A stretch of DNA of 7,125 nucleotides from Endomicrobium sp. GTDB lineage: Bacteria > Elusimicrobiota > Endomicrobiia > Endomicrobiales > Endomicrobiaceae. The position numbers and the translations under genes are program-made. Below, one piece after another: positions 1-4,731 of the stretch. Under the pieces are notes generated by a model. The model was not told the DNA's origin. It made no database searches and worked only from the letters and a program-made list of their open reading frames with translations. Each line of letters begins with the position of its first letter. Position 1 is the stretch's first letter. The DNA lies in assembly GCA_031290055.1 (NCBI GenBank), contig JAITOH010000060.1, positions 1 through 7,125 of the forward strand, written 5' to 3'.

Positions 1-231
1 CACGATTTAGAGGTTAAAATTAAACGTGCTAGGGGCTTTGTTATCTTAGGTAGTAAAGTACAACTTACAGCAATATTTTCAGGAAGAGAAATGCAGCACA
101 AAGATTTAGGAATTAAAATTATAGATAAAATAAAGAAATCTTTATCTGATATTGCTGACTCTGATGGGAGAGTTTCTTCAGTTGGAACTAAAGTGCTTTT
201 AACTTTGGTTCCAAAAAAAAAAATAAAATGA
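1..231 (+). CDS. infC: Translation initiation factor IF-3, C-terminal domain (5' end outside window)
   Basis: The reading frame is open from the first base and ends at a TGA stop, giving 76 residues. They match most of the IF-3 C-terminal domain: an opening HDLEVKIKRARGF segment, a GREMQHKDLG motif and a final LVPKKK tail. By family knowledge this domain binds the 30S subunit, prevents premature 50S joining and checks start-codon and initiator-tRNA choice. The N-terminal domain, linker and start codon lie upstream, so the unusual start codon typical of infC cannot be checked. The usual FRGREM motif reads FSGREM here, with Ser for the first Arg. A run of 11 A (213-223) encodes the Lys tail just before the stop. 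The order infC-rpmI-rplT downstream confirms the identity. rpmI follows after 84 nt. Confidence 0.95.
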   Translation, partial: HDLEVKIKRARGFVILGSKVQLTAIFSGREMQHKDLGIKIIDKIKKSLSDIADSDGRVSSVGTKVLLTLVPKKKIK

Positions 232-315
232 TTTTGTCATTGTGTTGCTTTATATTCTTTTAAATTTGTTGGAGAAAGGTTTTTGTTATTGTAGAGTAGT
301 GGAGGAGAAAACAAG

Positions 316-516
316 ATGCCTAAAATGAAAACACATAGTGGAGCAAAAAAACGTTTTAAAGTTGTTGGAAAAGCGAAAGTTAAATATAAAAAGCCAGGGC
401 AAAGGCACCTTTTGATCGGGGATTCTGGTAATAAGAGTAGGTTGGCAAGAAAGTCTGTTATGGTTACAAGAGCTGATATGAAGGCAATCAAAAAAATGAT
501 GCCATATAGTTTTTAG
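316..516 (+). CDS. rpmI: 50S ribosomal protein L35 (bL35)
   Basis: This encodes a 66-residue, very basic protein, close to the family's usual 64-66 residues. The N-terminus MPKMKTHSGAKKRFK is diagnostic for bL35. It is followed by a Lys-rich stretch, GQRHLL (residues 28-33), a KSRLARK segment and a C-terminal AIKKMMPYSF tail, where the family typically has a similar Pro-Tyr end. L35 is a small component of the large ribosomal subunit. The start is ATG at 316, preceded by a strong Shine-Dalgarno GGAGGAG at 301-307, 8 nt before the ATG. It lies between infC and rplT in the conserved order. In studied bacteria these three genes are autoregulated by L20. A hydrophobic frame on the opposite strand of this gene is a shadow. 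Confidence 0.97.
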   Translation: MPKMKTHSGAKKRFKVVGKAKVKYKKPGQRHLLIGDSGNKSRLARKSVMVTRADMKAIKKMMPYSF

Positions 517-546
517 TGGTCTGGTATAAATTATGAGGGTATTGTG

Positions 547-564
547 ATTTATATCTTTATAAAT
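547..564 (+). repeat. Perfect inverted repeat / AT hairpin in rpmI-rplT spacer
   Basis: ATTTATA (547-553) and TATAAAT (558-564) are exact reverse complements around a TCTT loop, giving a 7-bp stem made only of A-U pairs. There is no GC content and no U tract directly after it, so it is not an intrinsic terminator. It may help fold the leader of rplT, or it may be chance in AT-rich sequence. Confidence 0.4.
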
Positions 565-655
565 AGTGGATGTAACCTGGTAATTTTGAGGTTTGAAATG
601 TGGGTTTTTTGCTATATTTAGTTATGAGTTATGTGGAGTTTGTTCATAAGTAGTT

Positions 656-661
656 AGGAGG
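656..661 (+). promoter_or_regulatory. Strong Shine-Dalgarno of rplT
   Basis: AGGAGG is a full match to the anti-Shine-Dalgarno core. It lies 5 nt before the TTG at 667 and 8 nt before the GTG at 670. Spacing therefore permits either codon, and protein alignment favours TTG. Confidence 0.8.
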
Positions 662-666
662 ATAAC

Positions 667-1017
667 TTGGTGCGTGTAAAGAGCGTTGTATATACAAGGC
701 ATAGAAAGAAAAAAATATTCAGACTTGCAAAAGGGTTTTATGCTTCAAAGAAAAATCGGTGGAGAATGGCAGTTCAGCAAGTGGAAAGATCTCTTAATTA
801 TGCCTACACAGGTAGGAAGGATAGGAAGACGTTTTTTAGAACTCTCTGGATAATTCGTCTTAATGCAGCTGTAAGAGAAGAGGGGATTCCTTATAACAAA
901 TTTATATTTGGTCTTAAGGAGTCTGGAATCAGAATAGATAGAAAAATACTTGCAGAAATTGCAGTAAATGATAGTGATACCTTTAAACAACTTGTTAGCA
1001 TAGCAAAATCTATATAA
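667..1017 (+). CDS. rplT: 50S ribosomal protein L20 (bL20)
   Basis: This encodes a 116-residue basic protein, about the normal L20 length. Recognisable family segments are KIFRLAKGFYASKKNRWR (about 16-33), RKTFFRTLWIIRLNAA (53-68), GIPYNKFIFGL (73-83) and IDRKILAEIAV (90-100). L20 binds 23S rRNA early in 50S assembly and, in studied bacteria, represses its own operon by binding mRNA structures. No ATG is available. TTG at 667 gives MVRVK, matching the family's usual M-A/P-R-V-K opening; GTG at 670 would give MRVK and one residue less. TTG is preferred but not certain. The gene follows a 150-nt spacer after rpmI, and its stop lies 5 nt before ktrB, which suggests co-transcription. Confidence 0.96.
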   Translation: MVRVKSVVYTRHRKKKIFRLAKGFYASKKNRWRMAVQQVERSLNYAYTGRKDRKTFFRTLWIIRLNAAVREEGIPYNKFIFGLKESGIRIDRKILAEIAVNDSDTFKQLVSIAKSI

Positions 1018-1022
1018 AATCA

Positions 1023-2330
1023 ATGATGAAATATTCTCCAATAAAAACAGTTCTGTTTTTTTTAGGACTTATAGTGCTTGGTACGATATTTTTATCGTTG
1101 CCTGTTGCTCGAAATCACAAAGAATTTTCCTTTGTTACAAATTTATTTACGTCTGTTTCGGCAGTATGTGTTACTGGTTGTTCTATTGTAAATGTCTGTG
1201 AATATTATTCGCTGTTTGGACAGACAATTATCTTGTTTCTTGTGCAACTTGGTGGTGTAGGTTATATGTTTGTTTCCATTGTTGCTACACTTTTGTTTGG
1301 GAAAATAGCCCTAAAGGATAGATATATAATGCAGGATTTGTTTGATGTATCGTCTTTTAATAAGCTAAAGAGGTTTATCCTTAAAGCCAGCTTGTTTGTT
1401 TTGGGTATAGAATTTGTTGGTTCAGTTGTATTAACTTTTATTTTTTTGATGGATTTCCCTCTTTTAAAGTCAATATATTTAGGGATATTTTATTCAGTAA
1501 TGGCATTTTGCAATGCTGGTTTTAGTTTTTTTGATGATAGCCTTGTGAGATTTGCGAATAGTCCATTAGTTTTATATACAATGGCGATTTTGATATTTTC
1601 CGGGGGACTTGGGTTTTTTGTAATGGTAGATATTTATGATACATACAAGGAAAGACGTTTACATTTGTCGACCAATACAAAAGTTGTTCTTTTTATGTCA
1701 GTGATTATTACATTTTTTGCGTTTTTATTGTTTTGGTTTTCAGAAGTATTATTAGGAACCCATGAGATATTTTACTCTATAAACAATGCTTTTTTTCAAG
1801 CGGTAAGCACAAGAACATCGGGATTTTATTCTGTGCCGATTAATTTATTTGATGGATTTACCAAATTACTTATAATCCTATTGATGTTAATTGGGGCTGC
1901 TCCTGGTAGCACAACTGGTGGCATAAAAATTACCACAGTTGCATTGATTTTTGCATTTTTGAGGAGTGTATTAAAGGGTGATGATGTTATTTTGTTTCAA
2001 AAACAGATCCCAGAAGATTTAATAAAAAAATCCTTGGCAATTTTTGTTATATTTTTGAGTTTAATAGTGGTCTTTTCAGCTATTTTTATTTTTATTGATG
2101 GAGATTGTTTAAATCCATTTGATATTGTTTTTGATGTTGTTTCAGCTTTTGCTACGGTTGGGTTATCTCTGAATATTGTCGCAAATTTGTCTATATTAGG
2201 TAAGATACTTATTATTCTTGCAATGATGTTAGGAAGAATTGGAATACTTACGGTTCTTATAGTTATGTTAGCTCCTGTTTATAAAAAGAGAAACATAAAA
2301 CATCCAGAAGCTAGAATATTAGTTGGATAG
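1023..2330 (+). CDS. ktrB: Ktr/Trk-type K+ uptake channel subunit (TrkH family)
   Basis: This encodes a 435-residue integral membrane protein with four membrane-pore-membrane repeats, the fold of the TrkH/KtrB/HKT family. The pore loops are AVCVTGC (47-53), AFCNAGF (161-167), STRTSGF (262-268) and AFATVGL (375-381). Each keeps the filter glycine (52, 166, 267, 380), which favours K+ selectivity. The gating-loop region reads GAAPGSTTGGIK (291-302), and the C-terminus GRIGILTV...HPEARILVG is the family's normal end, so the gene is intact. Its size and a single-RCK partner (ktrA) favour KtrB over the longer TrkH. ATG at 1023 is followed by a second ATG at 1026, and no Shine-Dalgarno is visible before either. 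With the rplT stop 5 nt upstream, coupled translation is likely. A Cys (53) follows the first filter glycine, where Leu is more usual. Confidence 0.93.
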   Translation: MMKYSPIKTVLFFLGLIVLGTIFLSLPVARNHKEFSFVTNLFTSVSAVCVTGCSIVNVCEYYSLFGQTIILFLVQLGGVGYMFVSIVATLLFGKIALKDRYIMQDLFDVSSFNKLKRFILKASLFVLGIEFVGSVVLTFIFLMDFPLLKSIYLGIFYSVMAFCNAGFSFFDDSLVRFANSPLVLYTMAILIFSGGLGFFVMVDIYDTYKERRLHLSTNTKVVLFMSVIITFFAFLLFWFSEVLLGTHEIFYSINNAFFQAVSTRTSGFYSVPINLFDGFTKLLIILLMLIGAAPGSTTGGIKITTVALIFAFLRSVLKGDDVILFQKQIPEDLIKKSLAIFVIFLSLIVVFSAIFIFIDGDCLNPFDIVFDVVSAFATVGLSLNIVANLSILGKILIILAMMLGRIGILTVLIVMLAPVYKKRNIKHPEARILVG

Positions 2331-2376
2331 TTGGAGGTTGTCTATATAGAAAAAATTGTAAATGTTTTATCTTTGT

Positions 2377-2390
2377 AATTCAATAGAATT
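2377..2390 (+). repeat. Small inverted repeat in ktrB-ktrA spacer
   Basis: AATTC (2377-2381) and GAATT (2386-2390) are exact reverse complements around AATA. The 5-bp stem has one GC pair and no T tract follows, so it is not a credible terminator. It could be chance. Confidence 0.25.
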
Positions 2391-2597
2391 GTTTATATAT
2401 CATAGCTTGTGTGAAAATTATTTTTTAATCATAATAAAATTTCTTCGCTTCTGTTTTTCTTGTGCAATAATTTTTTGAATGATATGTTTTGTTGGGTTTA
2501 TTTTTTAAAATTTGCTAGGATGTTTTGTGTTGTATGGTTTTTGATGTGGAACTGATCTTATCTGAAAGTGTATATACTTACATGGTAATATGGTATG

Positions 2598-2608
2598 CTC
2601 TTAAAGAG
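2598..2608. repeat. Palindrome CTCTTAAAGAG upstream of ktrA
   Basis: CTCTT and AAGAG are exact reverse complements centred on A2603. The centre is too tight for a full RNA stem, so a DNA operator half-site pair is the more natural reading. It lies 12 nt before a -10-like TATATTAT (2621-2628) and about 43 nt before the ktrA start, a position where a repressor or activator could act. Nothing identifies a regulator, and chance is possible. Confidence 0.25.
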
Positions 2609-2651
2609 TTTTTGTCAATTTATATTATAGAGATAGAAATGGAATGGAATA

Positions 2652-3356
2652 GTGAAGAAAAAAAAACAATTTGCGGTTATAGGTCTTGGAATATTTGGTT
2701 ATAATGTTGCAGTTGAACTTGTGAAGAAAAATATGCAAGTTTTGGCCGTTGACAATGACAATGAAGTAGTTAATGAAATCAGCCAATTTGTTACGCATGC
2801 TTTGGTAGCTGATGCCACTAATGAAAAAGCTATGGAAGATGCTGGGGTTTCAGACTGTGATAGTGTTATAATTTCAATAGGTGAAAATATAGAAACGAGT
2901 ATTCTTGCAATGTTAATTGTTAAAGACTTAGGTATTAGAAACATTGTTGTTAAATCACTAAGTCAGTGGCATTCAAAAGTTGCAACTAAGTTAGGAGCAA
3001 GTACTGTAGTTTATCCAGAGTTAGAAATGGCGAAAAGATTTGTGGATAGTGTAGTAACTCCAAATATTTTAGAACAAATAAAAATTTCAAAAGATTATAA
3101 CTTAGTTGAAATATTGGCTCCTAAGAAAATATGGGGAAAAACCATAAGAAATTCGGACATAAGAAATAATTATGGAATTAATATTATTGCTATACGCAAA
3201 CAAGTTCCAATTATTGATAACAGTGGACAAATTGATGTAAAAGAAGAAATAAATATGGTTCCTGGACCCGACGATGAAATAAATCGAAATGATGTTTTAG
3301 TTGTAATAGGTTCGGAGAAACCTTTAGCAAAGTTAAAAGGGATAGTTAATGAATAA
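2652..3356 (+). CDS. ktrA: Ktr K+ uptake system regulatory subunit (RCK/TrkA-N protein)
   Basis: This encodes a 234-residue cytoplasmic protein with one RCK module. The N-terminal Rossmann domain (about 6-125) shows VIGLGIFG (9-16) with glycines 11, 13 and 16, an acidic VDND (33-36) at the end of the second strand, and ADAT (53-56). The C-terminal RCK_C domain covers about 140-234. A single module matches KtrA (about 220 residues) rather than the duplicated TrkA (about 450). In the family, KtrA forms an octameric ring under a KtrB dimer, gates it by ATP/ADP or NAD(H) binding, and in some lineages binds c-di-AMP; that cannot be read here. GTG at 2652 is the only usable start, since an in-frame TAG lies at 2634-2636. 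The Shine-Dalgarno is weak (GGA at 2641-2643). Nine A (2658-2666) follow the start. Unusually, ktrB lies 321 nt away. Confidence 0.92.
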   Translation: MKKKKQFAVIGLGIFGYNVAVELVKKNMQVLAVDNDNEVVNEISQFVTHALVADATNEKAMEDAGVSDCDSVIISIGENIETSILAMLIVKDLGIRNIVVKSLSQWHSKVATKLGASTVVYPELEMAKRFVDSVVTPNILEQIKISKDYNLVEILAPKKIWGKTIRNSDIRNNYGINIIAIRKQVPIIDNSGQIDVKEEINMVPGPDDEINRNDVLVVIGSEKPLAKLKGIVNE

Positions 3357-3639
3357 TGATTTTAATATAAAAAGTGCAGTTGTAGATGAAAAAGAGCATA
3401 TAGAGTTAGGAAAATTTTATTTTCTTAATAACAAATACGATGAAGCTATATATGAATTTAAAAAAGTTTTGGAAATAAATTCAAGAAACGCTGAGGCTTA
3501 TTACAACATAGGCCTAATAAAGGAAGCTTCAAATTTAGTTGAAGAAGCTAAAGAAATGTATTTAAAAGCTCTACATATTGACCCAAATTATAAAATAGTT
3601 AGAGATAAATTTAACAAACTTGTTGGTATTGAAATTTAA
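3349..3639 (+). CDS. Small TPR-repeat protein of unknown function
   Basis: This encodes a 96-residue protein made almost entirely of tetratricopeptide repeats. Repeat 1 spans about 14-47, with Gly21, Tyr24, Ala33 and Phe37 at consensus positions. Repeat 2 spans about 48-81, with Gly55, Ala67, Tyr71, Ala74 and Pro79. A short helix (82-96) may act as the solvating cap. No signal peptide or membrane segment is seen, so it is probably cytoplasmic. TPRs mediate protein-protein binding, and no catalytic domain is present. The ATG overlaps the ktrA 3' end by 8 nt, and AAGGGA (3337-3342) lies 6 nt before it, so the two are likely co-translated. pheS starts 20 nt after its stop. The partner is unknown; KtrA or PheS would be guesses from position only. 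Confidence 0.85.
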   Translation: MNNDFNIKSAVVDEKEHIELGKFYFLNNKYDEAIYEFKKVLEINSRNAEAYYNIGLIKEASNLVEEAKEMYLKALHIDPNYKIVRDKFNKLVGIEI

Positions 3640-3659
3640 TAACTAAGGGTTTTGTTTTA

Positions 3660-4679
3660 ATGAATGACATTGAACTTGTTGTAAATGAAGTTATGGAAAA
3701 GATAAAAAGTGCAGACATAGTTACACTTAAAATTTTAGAAAGCAAATATTTAGGGAAAAGCAGTGTTTTGACAAAGATTTTAAAGTTTTTACCGCAGTAT
3801 TCAGTTGAAAATAAGAAAAAAATTGGTGCGGAAGCAAATAAAGCAAAAAATATTATTAAAAATGAAATCAATAAAAAAAAAGAGGATCTTAAAAAGTCTT
3901 TATTTAATGAAAAAATACAGAAAGAAAAACTAGATTGCTCACAAATTTTTTATTTCCCATTTTCAAAAGGAAGCTTTCATCCTGTAATAGAAACGATAGA
4001 AACCATAAGTTCTATTTTTAAGACTTTAGGATTTTCTGTTGATGAGGGTCCAGAAATAGAGAATGATTGGTACAATTTTGAAGCTTTAAATATACCTAAA
4101 AACCATCCAGTAAGAGACACCCAGGATACTTTTTATCTGAGTGACACGAAAAAGCTATTGAGAACCCATACTTCAGCAGGACAAATTCGTATTATGGAAA
4201 AGAGAACTCCTCCTATAAAAGTTATTATTCCTGGAAAAGTTTATAGGAATGAGACTTCAGATGCTTCACATTCTTCGACATTTCACCAAATTGAAGGACT
4301 TTTTGTAGATGAAAACATAGTTTTTATAGATTTAAAAGTTGTGCTTACGGAATTTGTACATATTTTTTTTTCCGATGACTTAGATGTGCGTTTTAGACCT
4401 TCATATTTTCAATTTACTGAACCATCTGCAGAAGTTGATATACGTTGTTTTTTTTGCAAAGGTAAAGGATGTAAAGTATGTAAAAATTTAGGATGGATTG
4501 AAATATTGGGTTGTGGTATGGTACATCCAAAAGTTTTAGGAGCTGTTAATTATAATTTTGAAAAATATAGAGGGTATGCTTTTGGACTTGGAATTGAAAG
4601 AATTACAATGTTGAAATACAAAATAGATGATATACGATTGTTATATGAGAATGACTTGAGATTTTTAAGACAATTTTGA
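3660..4679 (+). CDS. pheS: Phenylalanyl-tRNA synthetase alpha subunit
   Basis: This encodes 339 residues, the bacterial type. PheS carries the catalytic core of the (alpha-beta)2 enzyme that makes Phe-AMP and transfers Phe to tRNA-Phe. Residues 1-90 are the Lys-rich N-terminal helical arm that contacts tRNA. The class II core shows GSFHPV (104-109), RTHTSAGQ (168-175), VYRNETSDASHSSTFHQIEG (194-213, motif 2), FRPSYFQFTEPSAEVD (245-260) and GYAFGLGIERITMLKY (305-320, motif 3), ending in NDLRFLRQF. Ala307 in the AFG segment corresponds to the Phe-pocket alanine known from E. coli PheS (A294). Four cysteines (263, 266, 271, 274) form a CxxC...CxxC insert, also found in Bacillus-type PheS but lost in E. 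coli. The start ATG 3660 has AAGGG at 3645-3649. pheT follows after 52 nt. Confidence 0.97.
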   Translation: MNDIELVVNEVMEKIKSADIVTLKILESKYLGKSSVLTKILKFLPQYSVENKKKIGAEANKAKNIIKNEINKKKEDLKKSLFNEKIQKEKLDCSQIFYFPFSKGSFHPVIETIETISSIFKTLGFSVDEGPEIENDWYNFEALNIPKNHPVRDTQDTFYLSDTKKLLRTHTSAGQIRIMEKRTPPIKVIIPGKVYRNETSDASHSSTFHQIEGLFVDENIVFIDLKVVLTEFVHIFFSDDLDVRFRPSYFQFTEPSAEVDIRCFFCKGKGCKVCKNLGWIEILGCGMVHPKVLGAVNYNFEKYRGYAFGLGIERITMLKYKIDDIRLLYENDLRFLRQF

Positions 4680-4713
4680 GTATATGTTGGAACTTTTATA
4701 TATATTATTAAGT

Positions 4714-4720
4714 TAAGGAG
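4714..4720 (+). promoter_or_regulatory. Shine-Dalgarno of pheT
   Basis: TAAGGAG ends 11 nt before the ATG at 4732. The spacing is a little long, but it is the only good site in the 52-nt pheS-pheT spacer, and it supports the ATG start, which gives the family N-terminus MKVSYKWLKKFVD. Confidence 0.7.
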
Positions 4721-4731
4721 CAATAAATAGA

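Larger units (their letters stand above)
517..666 (+). other. Long rpmI-rplT spacer, possible L20 control region
   Basis: These 150 nt separate two genes that are normally only a few tens of bases apart. No gene is visible. The only frames are very short, such as ATG at 624 (9 codons) and ATG at 631 (8 codons), and neither has a Shine-Dalgarno. The spacer holds an AT-only hairpin at 547-564 and a weaker one pairing AACCT (574-578) with AGGTT (589-593). AACC could instead pair with GGTT at 603-606. There is a T6 run at 605-610, a tandem AGTTATG pair at 620-633, and a strong Shine-Dalgarno for rplT at the end. Hand counting 541-660 gives T54, A31, G30 and C5, so C is almost absent. An L20-binding operator is plausible from family knowledge but not shown. 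Confidence 0.35.
2331..2651. other. 321-nt AT-rich spacer between ktrB and ktrA, no gene
   Basis: No protein or RNA gene is recognisable here; the longest frame noticed is a 38-codon ATG frame at 2362-2478 without a Shine-Dalgarno. Hand counting 2341-2640 gives T142, A88, G49 and C21, about 23% GC with marked T and G excess. Small elements are present: GGAGG at 2333-2337 with no start codon at usable distance, the palindrome TCTATATAGA at 2341-2350, a small hairpin at 2377-2390, ATGGTA repeated at 2582-2587 and 2590-2595, and the palindrome CTCTTAAAGAG at 2598-2608. TATATTAT at 2621-2628 resembles a -10 box but lacks a good -35. A promoter for the downstream unit probably lies here, but I cannot place it. 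No GC-rich stem followed by a T tract marks a terminator after ktrB. Confidence 0.6.

Noticed and set aside
237..491. 84-codon hydrophobic frame on the opposite strand of rpmI
   Set aside because: It is antisense to a clear L35 gene, and its hydrophobicity is a by-product of the Lys-rich codons on the other strand. Other antisense frames over rplT, ktrA, pheS and the pheS-pheT junction were dismissed likewise.
522..530. Extended -10-like TGGTATAAA after rpmI as a promoter for rplT
   Set aside because: No -35 hexamer at proper spacing, and such strings are frequent in AT-rich sequence. Left unannotated without a mapped start.
593..618. TTGAAA ... TATATT promoter in the rpmI-rplT spacer
   Set aside because: The two boxes are only 14 nt apart, too short for a sigma-70 type promoter.
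624..657. Short leader peptides (9 and 8 codons) ahead of rplT
   Set aside because: No Shine-Dalgarno, no run of regulatory codons, and the overlap with the rplT ribosome-binding site can be chance.
2300..2340. ktrB as a truncated gene decaying into the following spacer
   Set aside because: Its C-terminus matches the normal KtrB/TrkH family end, so the gene is full length.
2362..2478. 38-codon frame between ktrB and ktrA
   Set aside because: No ribosome-binding site, low-complexity hydrophobic product, and AT-rich spacer composition.
2331..2651. c-di-AMP (ydaO) riboswitch or other known K+/Mg2+ riboswitch upstream of ktrA
   Set aside because: The GC-containing conserved blocks such an RNA needs are not visible; the region is about 23% GC with very few C.
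4687..4714. TTGGAA with TATTAT as a promoter for pheT
   Set aside because: Spacing between the boxes is about 10 nt, and pheS-pheT are expected to be co-transcribed.
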